From Clostridium lentum (GTDB lineage Bacteria; Bacillota; Clostridia; Clostridiales; Clostridiaceae): 20,825 bases of DNA. The stretch covers positions 1 to 20,825 of the forward strand of contig NZ_JACOOQ010000028.1 of assembly GCF_014287815.1 (NCBI RefSeq), read 5' to 3'. The number at the start of each line of letters is the position of its first letter. Position 1 is the stretch's first letter. The translations under genes and the position numbers were made by a program. Shown here piece after piece: positions 11,635-18,813 of the stretch. Under the pieces are notes generated by a model. The model worked only from the letters and a program-made list of their open reading frames with translations. It searched no databases and was not told where the DNA came from.

Positions 11635-12081
11635 TTATGACCAATTATAAGTATTTGTTGTTTGATCATATTCCATATAAGTTCCATTTTTCAATGTAAC
11701 TTTATACTTTAAAAATTCTAAATCTTCTTCATTTCCACTGTCAGGTGCTTCTCCATAAAAATCTGAAGATATCTGTCCTGATTTAACTAACTCATCTAAT
11801 TCATAAGAAACAACTTTATTTTCAGATTTAAATCTAACTTCTATAACCATATTACTTATATCATGTGATGAATTATTTTCATATTTAATTATAGATTTTA
11901 AGGTATTTTCATAATTGGCAATTCTAACTGATACATTAATAGAATTTATTGGTACAGGAGTTTCTAATAATTTATATTTGCTGATATTATTAAATTTACT
12001 ACTAGTAAATGAAGCTAAAAATACAATCACCCCTATACCTACTACAATTCCAATTGCAATAATGCTATTTTTCTTTTTCAT
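11635..12081 (-). CDS. Small N-terminally anchored membrane protein (148 aa), first of a tandem pair
   Basis: The ATG at 12081 follows a GGTGAG site. Residues 1-5 are basic, about 6-25 form a glycine/valine-rich transmembrane helix, and the rest is predicted to lie outside the cell. The external part matches the next gene closely: I-N-S-I-N-V-S-V-R-I, Y-E-N-N-S-S-H-D-I-S-N-M, L-V-K-S-G, L-K-Y-K-V-T-L-K-N-G, and the terminus Y-M-E-Y-D-x-T-T-N-x-Y-N-W-S. The region around E-N-N-S-S with following V-x-V-x-F-K looks like an Ig-like strand pair and resembles the N-N-G strand of the secreted proteins encoded upstream, but only weakly. It lies 31 bp after the 345-aa secreted protein gene, within the five-gene unit. 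Function unknown. Confidence 0.85.
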   Translation of the reverse strand: MKKKNSIIAIGIVVGIGVIVFLASFTSSKFNNISKYKLLETPVPINSINVSVRIANYENTLKSIIKYENNSSHDISNMVIEVRFKSENKVVSYELDELVKSGQISSDFYGEAPDSGNEEDLEFLKYKVTLKNGTYMEYDQTTNTYNWS

Positions 12082-12112
12082 AATTGCTCACCAACTTTAT
12101 CTGTAATTTATA

Positions 12113-13150
12113 TTAACTTTCACTAGGATTTTGTAGTGCTGAATTTTCACCACTTCCAGTAGAACCTGAACCTGAATCAGCTCCTTCATTACTTCCACCA
12201 CTAGTTATATTTCCACTAGAAGGTGTACTTGAAGCATTTCCTTCAGAGCCTGTGCCTGCACTACCACCTGCTCCATTTTCTATACCTGCATTTGTGTTTT
12301 GAGTAGAGAAAGATAATATTAAATTAAAATTAGAAACAACATCAGCTTCAATTCCTTCACTTTTAGGTGTTTCCCATAAATCACTTCTATAATATATTCT
12401 AGCAGTTTCATTAGAACCAATTTCACCTAACTGTTTTTCTTCAGAAGTTGTGCTTTCATTTAAAGTATGTAAATTTATTGTTTTTAAATATGTACCTTGT
12501 TGTGGTCTATCATAATTTAAACTTAATCTCATTTCAACTTTATTATTCCCAGCTTGTGGTTCTTCCACATATAGCTTAGTGTCTTTACTCGAACTATTAG
12601 TTCTTGCGGTACCACTAGAATTGCTACTTTCATCTGCTCTTGTAAAACTATTAAGGGAAACATTTAATGGATATGTTCCATTATTAGTTATACTATGATA
12701 CGGTGAAACAAATTTACCATAAAAAGAACCACCATTTTCAAGTCTATTTACTATCATAAAATCCATATTTAATGGAACTGTCACTGATATTTTAAAAAGT
12801 TTATCATCACTTGGTTTAGTTCCTATTAAATCTCCATCCTGAATATTATCAAAATTAGGCATATCCTTATTGTCGGGTTCCCACGGTCCTATTGCACCAT
12901 CGAGTTCTACTTCTGGATTTGCTGATTCAACTTTATCAACATTCCCATTTGAATTAGGAGTACTACTTCCTCCTGTTGTTCCACTACCAGCTGAACTTGA
13001 TTGATTTCCTCCTGATTCTCCAGTAGCTCCTGTTGAACCTGAAGTTTCAGTAGACGTTGTTTCTGCCAAATATTTTATAGAATTTGCTTCTGTAATTGAT
13101 GAAAAATTTATTAAAGTACATAATACTCCTAAAATTAATGCTCTTTTCAA
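12113..13150 (-). CDS. Secreted protein with VTVP-type beta domain flanked by Ser/Gly/Asn-rich tails (345 aa)
   Basis: The start chosen is TTG at 13150, 5 nt after GAGGGGG. An upstream ATG (13180) would overlap the previous gene and spoil the signal peptide. From TTG the protein has a Sec signal peptide (M-K-R-A-L-I-L-G-V-L-C, cleavage likely after residue 22, T-E-A). A Ser/Thr/Gly/Asn-rich region runs from about 30 to 80. An acidic segment G-P-W-E-P-D-N follows. The domain opens I-S-V-T-V-P-L near residue 121, continues with F-M-I-V, N-N-G-T-Y-P-L-N-V and N-L-I-L-S-F, and ends near 285. The remaining 60 residues are again Ser/Gly/Asn-rich. The core aligns by motif with the C-terminal domain of the 222-, 675- and 691-aa proteins but is the most diverged copy and lacks the terminal K-I-K-K. 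No wall-sorting signal is seen. It begins 19 bp after the 171-aa membrane protein gene. Role inferred: secreted surface subunit. Confidence 0.85.
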   Translation of the reverse strand: MKRALILGVLCTLINFSSITEANSIKYLAETTSTETSGSTGATGESGGNQSSSAGSGTTGGSSTPNSNGNVDKVESANPEVELDGAIGPWEPDNKDMPNFDNIQDGDLIGTKPSDDKLFKISVTVPLNMDFMIVNRLENGGSFYGKFVSPYHSITNNGTYPLNVSLNSFTRADESSNSSGTARTNSSSKDTKLYVEEPQAGNNKVEMRLSLNYDRPQQGTYLKTINLHTLNESTTSEEKQLGEIGSNETARIYYRSDLWETPKSEGIEADVVSNFNLILSFSTQNTNAGIENGAGGSAGTGSEGNASSTPSSGNITSGGSNEGADSGSGSTGSGENSALQNPSES

Positions 13151-13169
13151 TATATCCCCCTCTTTCATC

Positions 13170-13685
13170 CTAATTTTCAATAGCTATTATTAATTTAGCC
13201 ACTGATACACCTAATAACTGTTCACTTTCAGGATCATATGCACTTATAGTGGCAGTAGCTTCATACTCACCTTTTTTAAGGTTTCTACTTAATTTTGCTT
13301 TTTCTATGTATTGATTAGGTTTAAGTTTACCACTTTTAAATATTGTTTTATTATTAGAATCTAATTTTATTTCCACGTCTATTAAATAATTATTAAAAGG
13401 TGGATTATATATTCTTATATTACCTTCTGATTTTCCATTTTCAAAAAATGGTCTTGAGTTAATCTCAAAGGAAAAAGTTGATTCATCGGCTTTTCTTTGC
13501 ATTATCTCTTCAATTTCAGATGCAGTATATCCTGATATAACACCATCTTGTATTATGGCTCCAGTTGAATTACTACCATAATTTTTATAAACATTTACAC
13601 TTAATCCTACAATTACACCTATTCCAATAAATGCTGAAAAAATTAAAATAAATTTAATGTTTTTTTTACTAAAACTAAATTTCAT
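13170..13685 (-). CDS. Small membrane-anchored Ig-like protein (171 aa), paralogue of 18124-18645
   Basis: Start set at ATG 13685 behind AAAGGAA. A longer reading begins at a TTG inside an inverted repeat and adds 18 residues that the paralogue lacks. Residues about 10-30 form a transmembrane helix. A linker then carries V-I-S-G-Y, followed by the conserved segment S-E-I-E-E-I-M-Q-R-K-A-D-E-S-T-F-S-F. The external domain has S-R-P-x-F-E-N-G, N-P-P-F-N-N-Y, K-P-N-Q-Y-I-E-K-A-x-L, L-K-K-G-E-Y and A-Y-D-P-E-S. The paralogue shares all of these, including Q-R-x-[AV]-D-E-S-T and P-N-Q-Y-I-E. Proteins of this pattern (P-N-x-x-I, G-x-Y-x-A-T, A-Y-D-P-E-T) are familiar to me as uncharacterised Firmicutes membrane proteins; I know no name. 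Each copy lies next to a large stalk protein gene, which suggests an accessory or chaperone-like partner (inference). Confidence 0.85.
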   Translation of the reverse strand: MKFSFSKKNIKFILIFSAFIGIGVIVGLSVNVYKNYGSNSTGAIIQDGVISGYTASEIEEIMQRKADESTFSFEINSRPFFENGKSEGNIRIYNPPFNNYLIDVEIKLDSNNKTIFKSGKLKPNQYIEKAKLSRNLKKGEYEATATISAYDPESEQLLGVSVAKLIIAIEN

Positions 13686-13780
13686 TAAATTGTATTCCTT
13701 TCTATAATAATCTAAACTATAACATTTTAAGGGGAACAATAAACATTCTTCCCCCTTTTTTAATCATTAGTATTATAATT
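13686..13780 (-). promoter_or_regulatory. Inter-gene segment with G-rich inverted repeat
   Basis: Within the five-gene unit, this 95-bp gap contains AAGGGGGAA and TTCCCCTT (about 13730-13758) able to form a hairpin with one bulged G. No U-tract follows, so it does not look like a complete terminator; it could be an attenuating or processing hairpin. A GGGGG Shine-Dalgarno-like run precedes a 9-codon frame (ATG 13746 to TAG 13717) that would end before the start of the 171-aa gene. Translation of that frame is not supported beyond the site. Confidence 0.3.
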
Positions 13781-15808
13781 TTATTCTGAGCTTTTTTTAA
13801 TTCTTAAAGTCAATCTAAAGGTATCTTTAATTGGTTTATTAACTTCTAATGGATTTTGCCCAGCAACACCATTTAAAGTTAATGTTGTAGATGAATTTGC
13901 TAATACTTTAGCTATTTTCTTTTGAGCTTCAGAAGCTTCTTGTTCCCCAAGTTGAGAAACTATTTTTTCATGTCCTAAATAAACTTTCTTTAAATTACCT
14001 TCTAAATATAAATTAATTTCATTTCTTCTATATCCAACACTTTCTGTATTTTTTGTTGTTGCTGATGTTCTTACATCTGTAGTGGTTATAAGTTTTATCC
14101 CTTCATCTATACTATAATCCATAAATTTTATAGCACTTATATCTACCGGTACTTCTCCGTTATTAGCTATATTTATATTAGCACCTATAAACTCTGCATC
14201 TTTATTGACAGTAAATGCTATTGCTGTTGGAATACTTACACTTATTGTCTTTTTAGGTGTTTCTCCCGCATCACTTTTAATTATACCACTTGTAGATATA
14301 CTAGAATTAGTTGTTGAATTACTTGTTATTAAATCCTTCTCATTATCATTATTTTCAGAAGAGGAATTATCTTCTTCAACTTCAGAAATTAATGAAAAAT
14401 GATTTATTCCTTCTATTAGATTATAGTTATTTATAAATTTTTCTCTTGCTCGTCTTAAATCTATAACTTTATTTACTAATTCAGCTTCTCTTGGTCTTGA
14501 CTTAGTATATTTAAGAACTTTTAAAGTATATACTTTTTCATCTAGAAGTTCATACTTTAACTTTACTAATTCATTTGTTTTTACATAATCTTCTCTTATT
14601 ATTTCATTATTTTCATCATATAATATAACTTTTCCAGACTCTAAAGTATTGTCTATATCTTTAATGGTAAATTCAGCATCAATATTTATATTATCATCTT
14701 CAATATTGCCATCTACCACTAAATCATCAACTGTTGGTTCTTCTGGTAAAACTTCTATGGCAACACTTTGATTTATTGAAACTTCAGTACCATCTGACAT
14801 TATTATGGTTTCCAATGTTAGATTATTAATTCCTGCTATTTCAGGAGCTTGTACAACTGTTGAATACTTGTCTGATTTAGAAAATAAACTTCTAGTTAAT
14901 TTTCTTGTGGCATTATATTCTTTACCATTAACTATAACTTTTTCTACATATATATAATCTTTAGATGATTTAACATCAAAATCAATATTCACTTCTTCTT
15001 TCTTTTTTACTATATCAGATTCTGTTTCTAAAGATACCACTGCTAATTCCAATGCCGTAGTTTCAACTCTAACTAAAAAATCTTTTTCTAGCTTAGTATT
15101 ATCACTTAATTGAACATTAGCTTTTACAGTATATAAACCTGGTTTATATGTATCAACAGTATTTTCCGTAATAACTATCTTATTAGTTATATTACTACCA
15201 TCAATATCAGTAGCAGATAATTTTAGATTTTTTAAAGGATCAAATTTATCACCTTCATAAATCATTAAATCTTTTCCTACAAAAGATGATTTATCAATAA
15301 ACTCTTCTTTCTTATTTTCAATTTTCTCATTATCATTACTTGATGAAGTATTATTGCCATTGTTTGATGATGGCTTTTCTTCTACATAGTAATTACTAGA
15401 ACTACTACCATTGTTTAAAGTATTATTACTGTAAGTGGAAGTTTCTGTAGTCGTATCATCTTTTGGAATTTCTGATGGTGTGAAGCTATCAAATCCACTT
15501 TTAATAGCAGAAGCTGTAATTGGACCTTTTACTTCATCTTCTTTCTTTACAATAGTTCCTTCTTTAAATTCCTTAAGGCTAATTTCTTTTCTAAAAGCAT
15601 ACAATGCTACTTTTTCTTTCACTTGTTCATAATTAGGATCTCCATCTATTAAAGATTTAATATAAAAATTTGTTTTTTCTATATAACTAGGTTTCACAAT
15701 TATTGTCCCTAAAAAAGCAATAATAATTATACTTCCCCCTGTAATATAGTAGTTCTTTTTATGTTTGTAAAATTCTCTTATTTTTTCTATAATTTTATCT
15801 CTCTTCAT
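13781..15808 (-). CDS. Large membrane-anchored Ig-stalk protein with terminal V-[TS]-[VI]-P-T domain (675 aa)
   Basis: ATG at 15808 after AGGGG. A cytoplasmic basic N-terminus is followed by one transmembrane helix (about 20-37), so the rest faces outward. Then comes a region containing G-D-P-N-Y-E-Q-V and, further on, F-D-S-F-T-P-S. A Ser/Asn/Thr-rich linker covers about 115-170. The first Ig-like (DUF5011-type) module runs from about 175 to 250 (Y-E-G-D-K-F-D-P, T-D-I-D-G, Y-K-P-G-L-Y-T-V-K-A). Two further Ig-like segments follow, about 255-355 (S-D-G-T-E-V) and 360-450. After a Ser-rich hinge (about 475-510) the last 155 residues form the shared domain: V-S-I-P-T near 521, N-N-G-E-V-P-V, T-L-N-G-V-A-G, and final L-T-L-R-I-K-K. 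It is paralogous end to end with the 691-aa protein. It is the first gene of the five-gene unit, with tandem ACGAAT repeats upstream. No catalytic motif is seen; a structural or assembly role is inferred. Confidence 0.88.
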   Translation of the reverse strand: MKRDKIIEKIREFYKHKKNYYITGGSIIIIAFLGTIIVKPSYIEKTNFYIKSLIDGDPNYEQVKEKVALYAFRKEISLKEFKEGTIVKKEDEVKGPITASAIKSGFDSFTPSEIPKDDTTTETSTYSNNTLNNGSSSSNYYVEEKPSSNNGNNTSSSNDNEKIENKKEEFIDKSSFVGKDLMIYEGDKFDPLKNLKLSATDIDGSNITNKIVITENTVDTYKPGLYTVKANVQLSDNTKLEKDFLVRVETTALELAVVSLETESDIVKKKEEVNIDFDVKSSKDYIYVEKVIVNGKEYNATRKLTRSLFSKSDKYSTVVQAPEIAGINNLTLETIIMSDGTEVSINQSVAIEVLPEEPTVDDLVVDGNIEDDNINIDAEFTIKDIDNTLESGKVILYDENNEIIREDYVKTNELVKLKYELLDEKVYTLKVLKYTKSRPREAELVNKVIDLRRAREKFINNYNLIEGINHFSLISEVEEDNSSSENNDNEKDLITSNSTTNSSISTSGIIKSDAGETPKKTISVSIPTAIAFTVNKDAEFIGANINIANNGEVPVDISAIKFMDYSIDEGIKLITTTDVRTSATTKNTESVGYRRNEINLYLEGNLKKVYLGHEKIVSQLGEQEASEAQKKIAKVLANSSTTLTLNGVAGQNPLEVNKPIKDTFRLTLRIKKSSE

Positions 15809-15821
15809 TATTCATGCCCCT

Positions 15822-15843
15822 ATAAATTATACTTATAATTTAT
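15822..15843. repeat. Perfect AT-only inverted repeat before the 675-aa gene
   Basis: Arms ATAAATTATA and TATAATTTAT (10 bp, perfect) flank a 2-nt spacer. The repeat lies immediately upstream of the AGGGG ribosome-binding site at 15817-15821. In the transcript it could form a hairpin abutting the site, or in DNA a dyad operator. All-AT palindromes arise easily in such AT-rich DNA, so significance is uncertain. Confidence 0.4.
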
Positions 15844-15859
15844 GCCATTCTAAAATCTT

Positions 15860-15925
15860 ATCATAATTTTAACAAATTTTTAAATACTCTTAAATAAATA
15901 TTCGTAAATTTATTCTTTATTTCGT
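15860..15925 (-). promoter_or_regulatory. Putative activated promoter of the five-gene unit with two ACGAA direct repeats
   Basis: On the minus strand AATTAACGAAAT and AATTTACGAATA are direct repeats 20 bp apart (core positions 15920-15925 and 15900-15905), about two helical turns. Downstream are -10 candidates TAAAAT (15866-15871; 28 bp gap to the proximal repeat) and TATGAT (15860-15865; 34 bp gap). There is no TTGACA-like -35. Twelve bases, AATTTACGAATA, are identical to the middle repeat before 18814-19482. LytTR regulators bind direct repeats with this spacing, and one is encoded 4 kb away. The sequence does not match the usual LytTR consensus well, so the link is inference. Confidence 0.5.
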
Positions 15926-15943
15926 TAATTTTATAATTTAACA

Positions 15944-15986
15944 ACTAAAAAAATCGACATAATATCAAAAAATACTAAGTCGATTT
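15944..15986 (-). terminator. Intrinsic terminator after the 691-aa protein gene
   Basis: Arms AAATCGAC and GTCGATTT (15979-15986 and 15951-15958), with additional inner pairing of AGTAT with ATATT, are followed on the minus strand by a run of seven T's. The stem begins about 19 bp after the stop codon, and the next promoter repeats begin just beyond it. Confidence 0.85.
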
Positions 15987-16004
15987 AATCTATTTTAATT
16001 GCTT

Positions 16005-18080
16005 TTATTCATTAACACGCTTTTTAATCTTCAAAGTTAAAATAAACTTATCAGATGCTGGTTTAGTTATCGGTTTAATACCAGCTTTTCCTTGAATATC
16101 TATTCTTTTAACTTGAGGTGTTTCATTTCCACTTGATAGTGTTAATAATTTCACTCCAGATTCTGATAATGTACTTAAACCCACATTTTCTGATACTCCA
16201 CCATTGCCATCTTTAGTTGCTGATAAATACGCAATACCTTCACTTCCCACCAATTTTAATGATATTGATTTCCTATCAAGTTCTTTATTTGTTAACACTT
16301 CTTTTTCTGAAATAATTTCAATATCTCCATTTCCTACCTTCTCAAAACCATTAGCATATACATCTATTTCTTGTCTACCTTCATTTATTACTTGTAAAGT
16401 AGGTCCAATAAGATTACCTGATTTATTTACTGTAAAGTTTGCTGTTGTTGGAACTGTTACCTTAAAATTAGTTACAGGCATATTACCTTTGTCATCCATT
16501 ACATTTCCTATGATTTTAATATCTTGAGTTAGTTCTTGATTATCCAATCCGCTTATTTCACTTTCTCCTTCTACAGAGGCAAGATTAGTATTTACTTGTC
16601 TATAACTTCCTTCATTTTTAGAAATACTCATTCTAAGCCTAGACTCAGCTTCATAATCAATTGAAGCCATAGATATTTGTTCATTTTCATTTAATAATTC
16701 ATTATTAAATTTACTTACTTCAATATTTTCTACAAACAATTCTTTTTCTAAATAAAAATCACTAACAGTATTTATATCTTCTTTATAATAAGCTCTAATT
16801 TCAACTTTATAAATTCCATTTTCATTTATATCTAATTCGATATTAGATTTATTATTCTTTTGAAGCTCTTCTTGTTGAATTATAATATTCTCTTCATTGT
16901 ATAAGTAAAGCATAGCCTTATCTATAGTTTCATCAATATCATTTAAGTTATATTCTAATGATATTTTTTCTTGCTCATTACTTATATTTTTTATAACTAC
17001 ATCTGTTATCTGAGCTTCTTCTTTTAATATTTCTATCTCAATACTTTTATCAACATCTACTATAGTTCCATCAGACATTGTTACACTTTTAATTTGAATT
17101 TTTTCTGTTCCACCTTTAACTGGTGCTACTAAATCCACTTCATATTTATCACTTTTCCTTAAAAAAGAACCACTAGAAAGTTTATTTACTGTATAATCTT
17201 TATTATTTATATTGACAGAAGCTACTTCTAAATAACTTTTTGATGATTTAACTGCAAATGTTAAATTGAAATGTTCATTTTTTTCTAAAACATCTTTAGA
17301 TATCTTTAAATCATTTACTGCTAAATTTAATATTGTAGGTTCTACCCTTACTAAAAATTCTTTTTCTAAAGTATTTTCATTACTTAATGTTACATTAGCT
17401 TTTACAGTATATAATCCTGGTTTGTATGTATCTACATTATTTTCTGTAATAACTATTTTATTAGTGATATTTTTACCATTAATATCTGTAGCTGCTAATT
17501 GTAAAGCATTCATTGGATTAAAAGGCTCACCTTCTGAAACCATTACATCTTTACCATTAAAAGATGATCTATCATTAATTTCTTCTTTTTGAGAATCATT
17601 ACTATTATTAGTATTATCATTAGTATTAACATTTCCATCATTATTTAAAGGTTTATTATTACTAGTAATACCAGATGATGTTTCTCCACTTACAGAAGAA
17701 TTATTCGCAATATTTGATGGTTTATTACTGATATCATCAGCAACAGTTTGAGTAGGTGTATAATTATCATATCCATTATTAATATTACTAGCAGTATTAG
17801 CGTCTTCTATTTTCTTATCATCTTTAGCTAAAAGTGTTTCAACATCTATATTTCCTCTAATAACATTTTCACTACCACTTACCTGCCCATGAACTTCTTT
17901 ATAATTAGGATCTTTATCTACAACTGACTGGACATAGTTTTTTATATCTCTTATATCATTTCTTAATATAATTGTAATGCCAGAAAGCATAGTCATGGTA
18001 ATAACCAAAGACGCTATAGAGTATACCGCCCTACTTCCTAACACTTCTCCTATTAAGACTAAAATTTCTTTTCTTTTCAT
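16005..18080 (-). CDS. Large membrane-anchored Ig-stalk protein with terminal VTVPT domain (691 aa)
   Basis: ATG at 18080, 4 nt after an unusual run of seven G's that serves as ribosome-binding site. One transmembrane helix (about 18-38) leaves the bulk outside. Order of parts: D-K-D-P-N-Y-K-E-V; Y-D-N-Y-T-P; an Asn/Ser-rich linker (about 115-170); an Ig-like module (about 180-245) with S-E-G-E-P-F-N-P, T-D-I-N-G and Y-K-P-G-L-Y-T-V-K-A; two further Ig-like segments (M-S-D-G-T at about 333-337); then the terminal domain. That domain starts I-I-G-N-V-M-D-D-K-G-N-M-P with VTVPT near residue 540 and ends L-K-I-K-K. It is strikingly closer to the 222-aa secreted protein (I-T-G-H-V-Q-D-E-Q-G-E-M-P, VTVPT, A-N-F-T-V, E-V-K-N-E-G) than to that of its full-length paralogue, the 675-aa protein. 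This points to shared ancestry of the terminal domain or gene conversion, and to a specific pairing (inference). It lies 43 bp after the 173-aa gene. Confidence 0.88.
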   Translation of the reverse strand: MKRKEILVLIGEVLGSRAVYSIASLVITMTMLSGITIILRNDIRDIKNYVQSVVDKDPNYKEVHGQVSGSENVIRGNIDVETLLAKDDKKIEDANTASNINNGYDNYTPTQTVADDISNKPSNIANNSSVSGETSSGITSNNKPLNNDGNVNTNDNTNNSNDSQKEEINDRSSFNGKDVMVSEGEPFNPMNALQLAATDINGKNITNKIVITENNVDTYKPGLYTVKANVTLSNENTLEKEFLVRVEPTILNLAVNDLKISKDVLEKNEHFNLTFAVKSSKSYLEVASVNINNKDYTVNKLSSGSFLRKSDKYEVDLVAPVKGGTEKIQIKSVTMSDGTIVDVDKSIEIEILKEEAQITDVVIKNISNEQEKISLEYNLNDIDETIDKAMLYLYNEENIIIQQEELQKNNKSNIELDINENGIYKVEIRAYYKEDINTVSDFYLEKELFVENIEVSKFNNELLNENEQISMASIDYEAESRLRMSISKNEGSYRQVNTNLASVEGESEISGLDNQELTQDIKIIGNVMDDKGNMPVTNFKVTVPTTANFTVNKSGNLIGPTLQVINEGRQEIDVYANGFEKVGNGDIEIISEKEVLTNKELDRKSISLKLVGSEGIAYLSATKDGNGGVSENVGLSTLSESGVKLLTLSSGNETPQVKRIDIQGKAGIKPITKPASDKFILTLKIKKRVNE

Positions 18081-18123
18081 AATTCCCCCCCAAAATTCAC
18101 ATTATTTAAATTAATAACATAAA

Positions 18124-18645
18124 TTATTGTGAAGTTATATTAAGCTCAACTATAGTTTTCCCTACTTCTGCACCAGTTTCTTTATTATAACCAGTTATAA
18201 GCGCTTCACCAATGTAGCTACCTTTTGGTAAAGCTTCTTTAAGTTCAACTTCTTCAATATATTGATTTGGTGCTATTTTAGCAGTTCTTATTATTTCTTT
18301 TCCATCAACAGTTATAACATAATCAATATCATAAGCATTATATCTTGGATTTGCCATAACCATAAAAGCTTTCTTACCTTTAAAAATTGGATCAGAAGAA
18401 ATACTAAAAGAAATAGTAGACTCATCTACTTGTCTTTGTAATAATTCTCTTATTTCATCCTCTGTTAATCCCGGTTCCGCTCCATCTTCAAGAATATATC
18501 CTGATACACTTGCCCCACTAACATCTTTATTTTTTACAACACTCTTTTTAAAAACAAAAAACATTCCACAAACTAATACTAATAATAAAAAAATTGAAAT
18601 TATAATTTTTTTATTATTTTTAACTTTTTTTAAATCTTTTTCCAT
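18124..18645 (-). CDS. Small membrane-anchored Ig-like protein (173 aa), paralogue of 13170-13685
   Basis: ATG at 18645 behind AAAGGAGTG. A lysine-rich N-terminus precedes a transmembrane helix at about 13-31 (I-I-I-S-I-F-L-L-L-V-L-V). The external part begins with V-S-G-A-S-V-S-G-Y-I-L. The conserved segment is L-T-E-D-E-I-R-E-L-L-Q-R-Q-V-D-E-S-T-I-S-F. A domain of about 95 aa follows with S-S-D-P-I-F-K-G, A-P-N-Q-Y-I-E-E-V-E-L, L-P-K-G-S-Y and G-Y-N-K-E-T-G. The 171-aa protein is colinear over its whole length. It is first in a two-gene unit with the 691-aa stalk gene; in the other unit the order is reversed (stalk first). Family unnamed to me; a partner of the stalk protein is the simplest reading of the repeated linkage. 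Confidence 0.87.
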   Translation of the reverse strand: MEKDLKKVKNNKKIIISIFLLLVLVCGMFFVFKKSVVKNKDVSGASVSGYILEDGAEPGLTEDEIRELLQRQVDESTISFSISSDPIFKGKKAFMVMANPRYNAYDIDYVITVDGKEIIRTAKIAPNQYIEEVELKEALPKGSYIGEALITGYNKETGAEVGKTIVELNITSQ

Positions 18646-18697
18646 GTTTCCACTCCTTTTATTTTAAAATTTTCATTTTTTGAAAACCACCTTTTTA

Positions 18698-18751
18698 ATT
18701 ATAATCATTTTAAAATAAACATTTACTAATCATAAGCATTTTATTTTTTTA
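18698..18751 (-). promoter_or_regulatory. Possible promoter of the two-gene unit
   Basis: A perfect TATAAT at 18698-18703 (minus strand) lies 53 bp before the ATG. No good -35 is present at 16-18 bp and no ACGAAT repeats are seen, unlike the promoters of the flanking units. Read-through from the upstream gene past the 18752-18793 hairpin is an alternative. Confidence 0.3.
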
Positions 18752-18793
18752 AATTAAAATCCATAATAAATAAATTTATTATGGATTTTAATT
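18752..18793. terminator. Long AT-rich intrinsic terminator after the 222-aa protein gene
   Basis: A perfect 20-bp inverted repeat (arms starting AATTAAAATCC and ending GGATTTTAATT) with a 2-nt spacer begins 21 bp after the stop codon. The core stem ATCCATAATAAAT is flanked by A-rich and T-rich arms on both sides, so it could terminate in either direction; only minus-strand genes are present. The U-tract is TTTTAATTT rather than a pure T run. Confidence 0.75.
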
Positions 18794-18813
18794 ATCTAAT
18801 TATTTTTTATTAC

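Noticed and set aside
12113..13150. Sortase-anchored (LPXTG) surface protein
   Set aside because: The Ser/Gly-rich tail ends without LPXTG, hydrophobic segment or basic tail.
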